A stretch of DNA of 64,000 nt from Rhizophagus clarus (lineage: Eukaryota > Glomeromycota > Glomeromycetes > Glomerales > Glomeraceae): contig BLAL01000046.1 of NCBI GenBank assembly GCA_015698045.1, positions 374,501 to 438,500 on the forward strand, given 5' to 3'. This document shows positions 46,096 to 57,470 of the stretch, piece after piece. Position numbers and translations under genes: made by a program. Numbering within the stretch: the stretch's first letter is position 1; each line of letters begins with the position of its first letter. The notes under the pieces are model-generated. The model made no database searches. It had not been told where the DNA came from and worked only from the letters and a program-made list of their open reading frames with translations.

Positions 46096-46468
46096 TTATT
46101 TTTCTTCTAAATAGGCCGATGAAGGCGAAATGGGCGTATTGAAATGATGATTACCACAATGTTTATGTCCAATCACATCACCCTCGCAGTTATATTGATT
46201 ATAAAAAGTGTAGCAGCAATTAGAAGGTGCTTCGACATCATGAACATTGGGGCAACTAATTCCATAACATTGATCAGGATTGTCTCCGATTTCACTAGTC
46301 CAATCGCCGTGAAGTACTAAATAAAAAAAAATGATAATTTAATAATTTGAAAAGTTATAAAACTGAACAAATTAGCAAGGTTTGTAATAAATTACTAATA
46401 TGGCATTTTTCAGCTTGAACATAGGTTAAGAAAGCAATAATTAATAAAAAGATATATTGAAACTTCAT
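46096..46468 (-). CDS. Small secreted cysteine-rich protein, 97 residues
   Basis: Exon 1 (46468-46396) and exon 2 (46316-46096) are joined by a 79-bp intron in phase 1, giving 97 residues with no internal stop. Residues 1-19 are a classic signal peptide (MKFQYIFLLIIAFLTYVQA). The mature part has seven cysteines (22, 41, 46, 58, 59, 68, 78), an acidic stretch, and a histidine-rich segment GHKHCGNHHF. It ends ..SAYLEEK. Size, signal peptide and cysteine content are those of small secreted fungal proteins, some of which act as effectors on the host plant; that role is inference only. Neither exon is a long frame, so gene finders using length cut-offs would miss it. The neighbours are repeats. 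Confidence 0.75.
46317..46395 (-). other. Intron of the small secreted protein gene
   Basis: A 79-bp intron, donor GTAATTTATT and acceptor TTTTATTTAG on the minus strand. Exon lengths 73 and 221 sum to 294 nt, a multiple of three. The intron itself is AT-rich with stops in the coding frame. Confidence 0.75.
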
Positions 46469-46559
46469 TTTTTTTTTTCTAATAATGGTATTTGTTGGTT
46501 AAGGGGAAAGGGAACGAAATCTGAATCGATTTATATAAGTAATTTTTAATGATTATCGA

Positions 46560-46800
46560 ATTTTGAGATTGAATTTCGTGGCTTATTATTGACTTATCGT
46601 ATGATTATTTTTTTGCGATTGGTTTATTATTTAAATTATGTGACATTTTTTTTATTAAATTTTTAGCATCGTATGATTATTTTTTTGTGATTGAATTTCG
46701 TGGCTTATTATTGAATTAATTTTATAGCATTTTGTTGAATTTTGTAGTATCGTATGATTATTTTTTGCGATCGAATTTCGTGGCTTATTATTGAATTTCG
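46560..46800. repeat. Imperfect tandem repeat, about 80-100 bp, three copies
   Basis: ATCGTATGATTATTTTTT and TTTCGTGGCTTATTATTGA recur three times each in this interval, at spacings of about 80-100 bp. Located just upstream of the small secreted protein gene. Confidence 0.65.
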
Positions 46801-46814
46801 TTATTGGACTTTGT

Positions 46815-46985
46815 AGGGTTACGGCACGATTTCCCGACAACCATTTTCCGACGTAACCTTTTCCTGACAATGGTTTCCCGACACGACAAAAACCTGACCA
46901 GACATTTTCCCGAATACTACTTTTTCCCGGCATGACATTATCCCGACGATAGATATCCCGACAAACAAATTCCCGACATGAGAAA
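46815..46985. repeat. Short-period TTTCCCGACA repeat tract
   Basis: About ten units of 13-17 bp built on TTCCCGACA(A/C) with variants such as TTTTCCTGACA and TTTCCCGGCATGAC. It begins after GGGTTACGGCACGA. It is neither a CRISPR array (no constant repeat/unique spacer structure) nor coding. Confidence 0.65.
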
Positions 46986-47167
46986 TCGATTTAAATTTTA
47001 AATTTATTAATTTTTTTAAGATATAATTAGTTTTATTGATAATAATTATATAACTATACAAATAGGTTTTAATAGATATACAAAATAAATTGATTAAAAA
47101 TAATCTATTTAGAAAGTAATTGTTGTCCATTTCATATTTTTTATCATTATCGCTGTTTTCGATTTAA

Positions 47168-50100
47168 TTGAGACTATTTATTTTTATTTTTATTTTTATT
47201 CCGGACAGTGGTCAGAAAAGACAAACTAGTACAAAAAATGTATACAAAATACAAAAATTATAATAGAGAATCCATAACTAACTATAACTAACTAAAAAGC
47301 CAGCTCTATCCGCCTTAGTACCAAGAGCAAGGCAAGAAACTCTACCCACAGTTCCAAAGAGAACTACGTACTATGTGCTGAAATAAAAGGGGTAACCAGT
47401 AGAAGAACTAAAATTACAAAAAGAAAAAGAAAAAAAATCTATATTATACGATGTCATCGTGGTAATCACGTGATTATACCATGGTCCATTTACTCCATTA
47501 TATCTAAAGTTGCTTGACGTCGCGTATATAAATGCGACGCTATTATCTTGTAACGATTTAAAGGAGGCCGTTTGATAGAAATGTCTTTCACGTAAGAGAT
47601 GATGGTTAGATCTGTGATTCGAAGTCGTTGGAGAAATATCATCAACAGATGAGTGCGTTCGTTCATCTTAGCTTGGTTGCGTTTATTATGGTGATAGGTT
47701 TTGCAAGTGTTTTTGTTAATATTTTTGGAAGCTTTCCATTTCTTGAAAGCTTCATTACGGGGTTTCCAGATGATGCATTTAATAAGTTGTGTAAGGTTGT
47801 AAAAGGAGTCCAGGATCATTTTATGTAATGTTTTCTTATATTTGTATTTACCACGGAACAGGGAAACTAACTCTGCGGTAATGATTTGTCTGCATGTAAG
47901 ATAAAAAGGATTTTGTGTCGTAGGAGTTGATAAGGTATTTGTTGGTGCAAGAAAAAATTGAAAAATTTTGTTGTTATTAATCTCTTGTTCAATAAAGTCT
48001 TCATTGTCACATGTTTGACGTATGGTATCCGATAGTTGATTAACGTAGGTGACGATATGTGGTCTAAGAATTTCTAGGTTGGTAGGACATAACCATAAAA
48101 GATTATTAGTTTCAGTGTGTGACGAACAGGTCCGACATTCAGTTTTTTGGTTGATAATGGTGGGGGATCTTTGCTGGAGAACGTCCATTGTTGGCAGCGC
48201 ATTATTCATCGCTTTGCGTTGCCAGGCACAAAATTTCGTGAGTTTCCTACTTGTAGGTTTGTCGTACAGGTTGTAGTGAAGGAATTTGTTGGTGAGTGAC
48301 CAGTCCACAAGATTATTGAAGGAGGCTTGTTTGAGCGCTCGATTGTTGTTGCAATGGAGCCATGCGTTGAATTTTTGACGATATCTCGCGCCGTGTGCCT
48401 GATGTTGCAGTCAATAGTAATGTTGCTGTTGTGTTCATCCCAGCCTATATGGATATCATTCGGGAAGCTGGTGTTTGTTGATTTCGATGGATTACGATGA
48501 CATATTGCCCTCTTTATCTAACAGGTCCGCTTCGTTATTGAAAGCGTTATCGGTATGTGTTTTGACTTTAATTAATTTAACTGACAGGTTATTTGTGTGA
48601 ATGATTTTAGAGACGACGAACCAAATGTGGTGGTTGTTAAGTTTAAGTGGTGTTATCAAACGATGTTGAATTAGGTGAAATGTATTAATACAGTTGAGTG
48701 AATCTGTGTAAATATTAACTTGTGAATTAGGTGGACAAATTAGAAGGACTGTGCAATAGAAAAGGCTTCAGCCCGTGTTGAAGATGCAAAATGTTTGCAC
48801 GATACACTAAAGGTAAGAGGTATCGGAGTGGATGGGGAGGTGACTTGCCATCCTATTCTCATGGTTGAGGTATGGTAGTTATCAGTGATACACGAGCCAT
48901 CAGTATATATCTATAGATTGGGTATTAACATCTAATAAAATATTGAAAAAAGAAAACAAATATTTAGTAGTATCAATAGAAACATTAAAATAAAAAATTA
49001 AAAAATTAGAAAATGTATTCATTTGTGAAGTATGTAGATTTGGAACAACGATATTATTAACAGAAGTTAATTTTGACATAAGTGCGTTAAGTTGTAAAAA
49101 TCGTTATACGCAATCGTTCGTAATGTGTGATGTCCTAACGAAGTTCGTATACGTCTGTATGTTGATCTAGTGTTGCTATTGCGCGACCTTCGAATACTCG
49201 CTCCATGCTTTAGTGGCGAATGTAATTTAATCGCTTGACATTTGTCTATGGCAATGAAAGTAACACATGGTTCTTAGATCCCCAATATAGTACGGGTAAT
49301 GTACTGTAAATTACAACCAGTGCATGGTGCAAGAAAATTCGGTAAAGATTTTGGTGTTTGTCTATGAGGCTTCGGACTATAATCCGGAGGAGGCGAAGTT
49401 GGTATCCAATTTTTAAGAATCAACATGGGTGATCTCGGGTCAAAATTGTCTCGTTGTAAAATCTTGCCGTAAACAATATCTTTATTAATAATTGACCAGG
49501 AACTCGCCCATGCATTAGGCGGACGTATTGACTAATTATATTATTTATGGAGGAGACGTGTTAGGTTAGCGGAAGTAAAGTGTTTGGAAGGTCGTTTCAC
49601 TTTAATCTGTTGAACTGGAAGATTGGGTAAAAAATTTAAACGGAGAGTATGAGGGTTGATAGTATATTCTTCCAGGACATGTCGATACCAAAGGGGAATG
49701 GGTCCTTTCTTGTTCGGAAGAGCGTGCTGTAAATCCGTCTAAGATCTAAGGAAAGTATTGTCCGGCTGTATTATTTGCTCCAGAAACATAATTTCTTTGT
49801 TTTTAAGGGATTTGAGATAAGTGAAAAAGTGATCTAGGTTAATCAGATAAACAACGATTGGAAAATAGCCTCCTTTCGTAGTAAAATTGTAATTTATTGT
49901 GAAAGTTGTAATTTCTCAAAAGATGTATGAGCGTTTCTATGTTATTGAATTTCTGTAATGGTGTGGGAAACGTCTGAATAATATTGTGATATGAAAAGAG
50001 GTACCAAAATTTGTTCTGGGAAAGTAATAAAAGGATTTTGATACAGTCCGATGTATGAGTGAGCATAAAAATTCGCTAATTTCGCGCGTATTTGCAAGTC

Positions 50101-51930
50101 GTGAAAGTCTATTATATGAGGGGAAATAGGATTGTGTACCGCGACACTATAAAAGGATTTCGGTAGAGCCGCGGTACTTTTGAATATTGAACGAAGAATG
50201 ATATTGATACGATTGTTGATGTGTGCTGGGACAACGATATGTTGCGTCATATATTCTATTCGTGGTAAAACAACTTTTGTTAATAACGTAAATAATCATG
50301 TCTTCAATGATTTTTTTTTTTCCTAATTTGATGTGTCATATGATTGGTAATGTTAATTATTTTCCGATATGGTGGTAATTGAACGCGTTAAAATACGCTC
50401 CTAAAATTCTTTTTTATTGATTACTGGTGCATTGATGAGTGTAGGACCGAATAATAAGTCTACATTCGATTCCTTAAGAAGTGGTTCATCATTTGTAAGG
50501 ATGCTACATTTCGATTTGTTGATTTTGATGTTGCTTAAGGTGTAAAATTCATCAGCAATGATCAAATGAGCACTTAGATTATTAAGTGAGCTACTAAGCC
50601 TTTAAATATCCCAATAGTTTATAATTCAATGTAATTGAATGAGTGTTATCGAGGGTCTTGGTATCGTAAATGTTTTTGGGGTGTGTTGCAGATAAGTTGA
50701 TACCTCCGTGATTGGTGTTGTTGATCGCTTCAAAAAGAGGGCCGTAATAGAGAACCAGATAACTTCACCTTGGATGATACCGGTTTTAAGGTCAAAAGAA
50801 TTGGTAAGGTGATCCCCAATTATGACTTGATTGTTATGTCCTTTGAATAAGTTAATGTTAATAAATTGAGGTTAATACGGTCATAGGTCTTACTTAGGTC
50901 TTGAACCATGATATAAAATTTTTCTTTGGTTTCAAAACATATGTCTATACATGTTTGTAAAGTAGTGATCATTTCAGATGTGGAGGAACTTTCAATTCCT
51001 GCTTGGTTGTTAGGTTGTAGAGCTTTTATGTTCGCAAGGAATTTGTTCAGACGACAGGTGATGATTTTAACAAATATTTTTCTGAGGGTATCGAGTAAAA
51101 TGATAGGTCGCGTCTTTGTAAGTTCGTGATTCCAGAACTCTGGCTTTGGAATTGGGTAGAGGAGTGCGGATTTCCAAGCTGATGGTATATGACCTGTGTT
51201 TAAAATAATGTTATTGAAGAGTGTTAATATGCCCCTATAGTTATTTTTGGGAAAATGTTTCCAGAATTCATAAGTGATTCCGTTAGATCCTGGTGATTTA
51301 TTGTTTGGAAGTGATTGAATGGTAATGTAATTCCTCTAAGGTGATGACCGGGGTGAGTTTGATTTTTCCGAAAGAGCTTTTTGTTTGTTGGCATATATGT
51401 CTTGCCAGAAAGGCGATAGATCGTTGATTGAGGTAAAATCAAAAGTTTGGTCAGACGAACCAATGTTTTGAAAGTGTTGAATAGTTAATTCGTCGATTTC
51501 ATTGGGATCTGTGATTAGTTGTGAGACTTTATTGTTGTCGCATATAAGTAATCTATTGATGTTAATTTTTTGAGGTTTACGATCAAGAATAGAGTTGAGC
51601 ATTCGTGTTTGATTATCAATAAAATTGTTTTCGCGTCGATCAATGTATTTGTTGATATTGTGTAAATTATATTTGTTGCGTTCTCTTTCGAATTCTTTGA
51701 AGATCGTTTCGTGTAAATTGATGAGTTGTTGTTTAATTTCAATATGATTGTCCTTTGTGATCTGTGTTGGCCAAACATATGTGAATTGAATTTGTTGGCA
51801 AGTCGGTTGATTTTGTCTAACGCTCTAAAGGTCCAGAAACTATCGTAGTCGTAAAAAATCAATGAGTTGTTGCGATAGTTGTGGATGGTGTGTATCTGTT
51901 TGTTCAAGGATATGGAGTTTTACATAAAAT
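47168..51930 (-). mobile_element. Second LINE, heavily decayed
   Basis: Minus strand, ending in a (TAAAAA)n tail at 47168-47200. From 5' to 3' (51930 downward): a protein-like segment before the RT (51515-51907), RT fragments (51224-51602), the RT core with FYIMVQDLSKTYDRIN near 50890-50935 and a TGIIQGEV block near 50770, a thumb-like part (49839-50250), RNase H with YTDGSCI near 48890 and a TDSLN block near 48700, and a C-terminal zinc-ribbon stretch 47490-48308 (ECRTC..LLWLCP). Endonuclease was not recognised, so it is probably 5'-truncated around 51930. Numerous stops and frameshifts. Confidence 0.75.
47490..48308 (-). pseudogene. LINE C-terminal (post-RNase H) region
   Basis: The longest intact frame of the second LINE, 272 codons. 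It has a leucine/tryptophan-rich start, a C-x2-C..L-x2-C ribbon (ECRTCSSHTETNNLLWLC) and a basic helical end with WKPRNEAFKKWK. The equivalent region in the LINE at 1924-7630 carries the CPSC..HVWTC ribbon. The 75- and 66-codon plus-strand frames here are shadows. Confidence 0.65.
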
Positions 51931-52983
51931 ATGAAATGGTGAATTAGTATACTTAAAATTTTTTTTGTATGCAATTTTCTATATAAAGCTAAGCGCTCAA
52001 ATCAAATATCAATATTATATCCCGTGTCAATTTGTAAATTTATTTTTTCTTTTTTTGTACCATCTTCCCGTTTGTATCTTTAAATCTTTTCTTCATCTAT
52101 AATAACTAACATTTATCTTTAGATAGAACAATATGTTTGATAAAAAAAAGTTTATTTGCAAAAAAAATATAAACCTAGTATTTATATATTTCTTTTTAAA
52201 AACTTTTTGTCCAAATGAACCCGAAATGATTTTTCGAATTGAAAATTTTTTTTTTATTTTCTTCTAAACCGGTGAAAGAAAAAAGATGAAGTATAATTTC
52301 TTCACTTTTATATAAACCGGTATATTTCAGTTTTATTAAAATTATTTTTAAGTACTACAACCTATGAGCGAGTAGAATTTATTTTGACTATTAGAATAAA
52401 GTGAGAGTTTATGGAGAATCAGGAAACAGTAACTTATAAACTTTACTAACATTTATATTTTTTATTTCGTATTCCTACCTAGAGTCTTGTATTCCTTGGA
52501 TAGTCATACTTGAAGATTAGGAATGAACTATGAAAAGTAAGGATTAAGGACCAAGTAGATTTAAGAAGCATCAGTAAAACTTTATAACGCTCCTTTATTT
52601 TCTTCTTATAAGTCTCTCTCAGATGGTCTTAGACTTTGGAATGGAAACCATTAAAAATAAAGAAAAGTAAACTTCATCATGAAACCTTTTTATTTTAAAA
52701 AAAGCATTAATTGATTTTTCTTAATTTTTTTTTGAGAATTTAATTATTGGAATAACAAAGAATATAAGTTTCATTGAAGAACTTGATTTGTATTTTTATT
52801 AAAATATTATTAACAAATGTTTCATTAATGTTTCTTCCTTTTAATTTATATATATTCGTAAGTTTGATAACAAGGTAGAAGAGATCAGAGAGGTTCGTAG
52901 GTCACTCTGTAGGGTCCTGTTTTCTAATATAATTAAGACTACGTTTAGTAATTTTATTCATTCATTTCACGATCATATTGAAC
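51931..52983. other. AT-rich spacer
   Basis: No gene, RNA or element recognised between the second LINE and the doubled inverted-repeat element. Confidence 0.5.
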
Positions 52984-52986
52984 ATT

Positions 52987-53597
52987 GGTGTCTTAACAAG
53001 TTGCGTGATCTGGTTTCACGAAAAACGTGATTGAGATTAAGGTTAATCTCAAGCTAATCATGATTGAAATTTCATATGTAATTTCAATCTTGCTCACTAA
53101 GTTTAGAAATGAAAAATTAATTATCATGAATTTTTATCTTAATTTCAGTCGAATCTATAATGGATAACTAAATTCTGACCGATTTAATACTTTAATAAAT
53201 TCAATCATGATTAATTTTGTGAGGTAAGATTGGGTGTCTTCACAAATTGCGTGATTGAGATTAAGATTGAGATTAAAGGTTAATCTGGTTTCACGGAAAA
53301 CGTGATTGAGATTAAGGCTAATCTCAAGCTAATCATGATTGAAATTTCATATGTAATTTCAATCTTGCTCACTTAGTAAGATTAGGAATGAAAATTAATT
53401 ATCATGAATTTTTCTAATGTAATATCTTAATTTCAGTCGAATTTATAATGGATAACTAAATTCTGGCCGATTTAATGCTTTAATAAATTCAATCATGATT
53501 AATTTTGTGAAGTAAGATTGAACGTTAATCTTAATCTCAAGCTAATCCTAATCTTAATCCTAATCTAATCATAATCATGCAATTTGTGAAGACGCCC
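52987..53597. mobile_element. Tandemly doubled MITE, 3-bp duplication
   Basis: The left end reads GGTGTCTTAACAAGTTGCG and the right end, inverted, GGGCGTCTTCACAAATTGCA. ATT flanks both (52984-52986, 53598-53600). A third end-like copy, GGGTGTCTTCACAAATTGCG, lies inside at 53232 in the same orientation as the left end. Two body copies of about 230 bp (AATCTCAAGCTAATCATGAT.. TTCAATCTTGCTCAC.. AATTTCAGTCGAAT) follow the two left-type ends. No coding capacity. Confidence 0.75.
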
Positions 53598-53600
53598 ATT

Positions 53601-54703
53601 ATTGTCAAGTGGATATGTGGATTCTTCTAATATTTGAATTTTTTTTTTTCGAGATTTATTGATTACTTATACGATTGATAAAAAAAAAAAAAAAAAAAAA
53701 AAATGATTAACATCGAAGATCTACAAATGAACCGACTGTAGCTATTAAGGCACTACGAGGATTTTTTTTTCCAAGTTTGTGTTAAAATAAAAATAAAATT
53801 AAAACTAATATATCGTAATCAACTACACTATTTGAAAATTATTGCTCCTTTCCTATCTAAACAAAGTGAAATTATTAGAAAATTGATACTTAACCAAGAA
53901 TAAATTTAATTTGTCGAATTTGAATTTTTTCTTTCTTTTTTCTTTTTTAATTGTATAGTGTATATATAATACGTAATAAAAACCTAAAAGATAAAATTTC
54001 TCCTTCCACATATAAATTTGGATCTATCGCATGAAGCAACCTTATCCTTAAATAAAAATGGGTCAACAGTATTTAATATAAATTTTCCAATTGAGATAAT
54101 TGCTATCAAATATTAAGAATATAGATTTAAATTTTAAAACAAGTATACAACTATTCATTATTCTTCTAGAAAATGCAGTTGACATTTCAAATAATAAAAA
54201 AATAAACTAGTGCTATCCTTTTTTCGAAATATAAATTTCTCTTACACGAATTTATTTATGATTTTTTTAAAGAATAAATAAACTTTAATAAACACTTCTA
54301 ATTTAATATAACTAAGTTTTTTAGAGCATAAAATGTTTAAAAAAAACTAATTATATAAGAAAAATAGTAACATTAAGAATATTTAAAATTTATCCTAACA
54401 CATTAGTTACAACCGCCGGTTTAACTTTTTCACAATTTTATTAAAAAATAACAAGCCTATAATTTTGGTTAAATATATAATGTTTATATCGTTTTTATAT
54501 CTGATTAACATGTAATAGAATGTTCTTCATGCTAATATTTTGAATTTTGGTTTTGTTTATTTTTCTATAATCTATATTGTACAGTTATATTTAAATCATA
54601 AATGCATAAATGTTCGTCAATGCCTCCTGTATTACTTTATATGAAATTATAATAACTTAATTAATATTACTAATATCTAATACATGTATTTAATATAATT
54701 AAA
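53601..54703. other. AT-rich spacer
   Basis: Long A run at 53680-53703. No gene recognised up to the stop of the minus-strand gene at 54704. Confidence 0.5.
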
Positions 54704-57470
54704 TTACGCAAAGATCATAAAAACTAGAGTTGCAACGACCACAATCAAACTCATTGTAATACCCCACAAACCGTGGCTGTTAAAATCATGTAAAATTGTT
54801 ATAGAATCTGATGTATCAGATCCATCTTCAAGTGCGGGTGCAGTGACGGCAACTTTCTTCACCACAAGCACAGTAGATGGAGGAATATACGTAGCAAAAG
54901 ATGTGATCTGTCCTTGAGAATTTGTTGTTGTAACCGTTGATGTAAATCCAGCAAAATATAATGTAAGTGTTGTTGTTGTCGTTGTCCAATGAGTTATTTT
55001 ATTTTTATTATTGTTATTATTAGCATTATTATTGTTATCGTTTGGAGTTGGAGTTGGCGTTATCGTTTCTATTGTACTTTCTGTAGAAGTTTCAACTTTA
55101 GGTGTTCTAAAAATTATTAAATAGAATAAGCATTTTCGAAAAAAAAACAAAATTGATAAACAATAATAAGATTCAAATTTTTTACACTTACACTCCTGGT
55201 GGTGCCTTACATGCATTATCATTAGCAGAAGCACAAGTTGGACCTGGCTTGATTGGATTATCATTGCCATTATTTCCTCCGTTATTATTATTGTTGTTGT
55301 TATTATTATTGTTGTTGTTGTTGTTGTTGTTATTATTGTTGTTATTGTTGTTGCCCGGTGCCGCTCCTCCCGGTGGTGCTGGTCCTGCATCTGGTGCTTT
55401 TCCACCTGCTGGTGGTGCACCTCCATCTGGTGCTTTTCCTGCTGCTCCTCCTGGTGCTCCTGGTGCTGGCGCTCCTGGTCCTCCACCTGGAGCTCCCCCT
55501 GGTGCTCCTGCATCTGGTGCTTTTCCACCTGCTGGTGCTCCTCCTGGTGCTCCTGGTGCTGGCGCTCCTGGTCCTCCACCTGGAGCTCCCCCTGGTGCTC
55601 CTGCATCTGGTGCTTTTCCACCTGCTGGTGCTCCTCCTGGTGCTCCTGGTGCTGGCGCTCCTGGTCCTCCACCTGGAGCTCCCCCTGGTGCTCCTGCATC
55701 TGGTGCTTTTCCACCTGCTGGTGCTCCTCCTGGTGCTCCTGGTGCTGGCGCTCCTGGTCCTCCACCTGGAGCTCCCCCTGGTGCTCCTGCATCTGGTGCT
55801 TTTCCACCTGCTGGTGCTCCTCCTGGTGCTCCTGGTGCTGGCGCTCCTGGTCCTCCACCTGGAGCTCCCCCTGGTGCTCCTGCATCTGGTGCTTTTCCAC
55901 CTGCTGGTGCTCCTCCTGGTGCTCCTGGCGCTGGCGCTCCTCCTCCAGCTGGTGCTCCTCCTGGTGCTCCTGCATCCGGTGCTTTTCCACCTGCTGGTGC
56001 TCCTCCTGGTGCTCCTGGCGCTGGCGCTCCTCCTCCAGCTGGTGCTCCTCCTGGTGCTCCTGCATCCGGTGCTTTTCCACCTGCTGGTGCTCCTCCTGGT
56101 GCTCCTGGCGCTGGCGCTCCTCCTCCAGCTGGTGCTCCTCCTGGTGCTCCTGCATCCGGTGCTTTTCCACCTGCTGGTGCTCCTCCTGGTGCTCCTGGCG
56201 CTGGCGCTCCTCCTCCAGCTGGTGCTCCTCCTGGTGCTCCTGGCGCTGGCGCTCCTCCTCCAGCTGGTGCTCCTCCTGGTGCTCCTGCATCCGGTGCTTT
56301 TCCACCTGCTGGTGCTCCTCCTGGTGCTCCTGCATCCGGTGCTTTTCCACCTGCTGGTGCTCCTCCTGGTGCTCCTGGCGCTGGTGCTCCTCCTCCAGCT
56401 CCTGCATCCGGAGCTTTTCCACCTGCTGGTGCTCCTCCTGGTGCTCCTGGCGCTGGCGCTCCTCCTCCAGCTCCTGCATCTGGCGCTTTTCCACCTGCTG
56501 GTGCTCCTCCTGGTGCTGGCGTTCCTTGTCCTCCTCCTGGTGCTCCTGGTGCTGGCGCTCCTCCTCCAGCTCCTGCATCTGGTGCTTTTCCTGCTGCTCC
56601 TCCTGGTGCTCCTGGTGCTGGCGCTCCTCCTGGTGCTCCTGCATCTGGTGCTTTTCCTGGTGCTCCTCCTGGTGCCGCTCCTCCATTTGTTGCTTTTCCA
56701 CCTGCACCACCTCCAGCGTTTCCACCACCACCGCCTCCACCGCCTCCATTAGCTGCATTTCCACCACCACCTCCTCCTTTAGCTGCAGCTGCACCACCAC
56801 CTCCACCGCCTCCATTAGCTGCATTTCCACCTCCTCCTTTAGCTGGAGCTGCACCACCACCTCCGCCGCCTCCATTAGCTGCATTTCCACCTCCACCTCC
56901 TCCATTGGCTGCGCCTCCACCTCCACCGCCTCCATTAGCTGCATTTCCACCTCCACCTCCTCCTTTAGCTGGAGCTGCACCACCACCTCCACCGCCTCCA
57001 TTAGCTGCATTTCCACCTCCACCTCCTCCATTGGCTGCGCCTCCACCTCCACCGCCTCCATTAGCTGCATTTCCACCTCCTCCTTTAGCTGGAGCTGCAC
57101 CACCCCCTCCACCGCCTCCATTAGCTGCATTTCCACCTCCACCTCCTCCATTGGCTGCGCCTCCACCATCACCACCTCCTTTACCTGCATTTCCACCACC
57201 ACCTCCTCCATTGGCTGCGCCTCCACCTCCACCGCCTCCATTAGCTGCATTTCCACCTCCACCTCCTCCATTGGTTGCGCCTCCACCACCTCCTCCTCCT
57301 TTAGCTGCATCACCACCTCCACCTCCACCGCCACCACCTGCATTTTGTCTCTTTTGAAGAACTTGACTCGTTTGTTCGTAAGTTGGTGACGCAAAATTAA
57401 CGGTAATAAATACTGCAACAAGTACTACAAGTACAAGTGCGTATTTGAATTTAAATCCAATGTAAGTCAT
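54704..57470 (-). CDS. Secreted Gly/Pro-rich, probably GPI-anchored protein 2
   Basis: Exon 1 57470-55192 and exon 2 55106-54704 give 893 residues. The signal peptide (hydrophobic about 11-25) is followed by LQKRQN (Kex2-type KR at 40-41). The core has two repeat zones: a Gly-rich zone of [21 protein letters not shown] units, then many [20 protein letters not shown] units, and a run of about 24 Asn, ending TCAS..D..C..PPGV. Exon 2 carries TPKVETST, Asn-rich and Thr-rich segments, [34 protein letters not shown], and a terminal hydrophobic tail ending FMIFA. Both ends are nearly the same as in 32743-34547 while the cores differ, so selection keeps the secretion, processing and anchoring parts while the repeats turn over. 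Surface location is inferred; function unknown. Confidence 0.8.
55107..55191 (-). other. Intron of Gly/Pro-rich protein gene 2
   Basis: An 85-bp intron, donor GTAAGT after PPG-V and acceptor TTTTTAG, phase 2. Same codon position and phase as in gene 1. Confidence 0.85.
55360..57340 (-). repeat. GC-rich minisatellite coding repeats (GAPAGG / GGGGGG types)
   Basis: Tandem units of 24-90 bp, for example GGTGCTCCTCCTGGTGCTCC on the plus strand. Several longer units of about 111 bp near 55440-55870 are nearly identical, showing recent expansion. Trinucleotide tract (TTG/TTA)n at 55280-55350 encodes the Asn run. Frames in other phases and on the other strand stay open for 287-905 codons only because of this periodicity. 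Confidence 0.8.

Noticed and set aside
46815..46985. CRISPR-like array
   Set aside because: Units are short, variable and lack constant repeats with unique spacers, and the organism is eukaryotic.
54704..57421. 905-codon minus frame over gene 2
   Set aside because: It reads the repeats out of phase (E/Q/H-rich). Only its last part coincides with true exon 2; splicing at 55107-55191 links that part to the signal-peptide frame instead.
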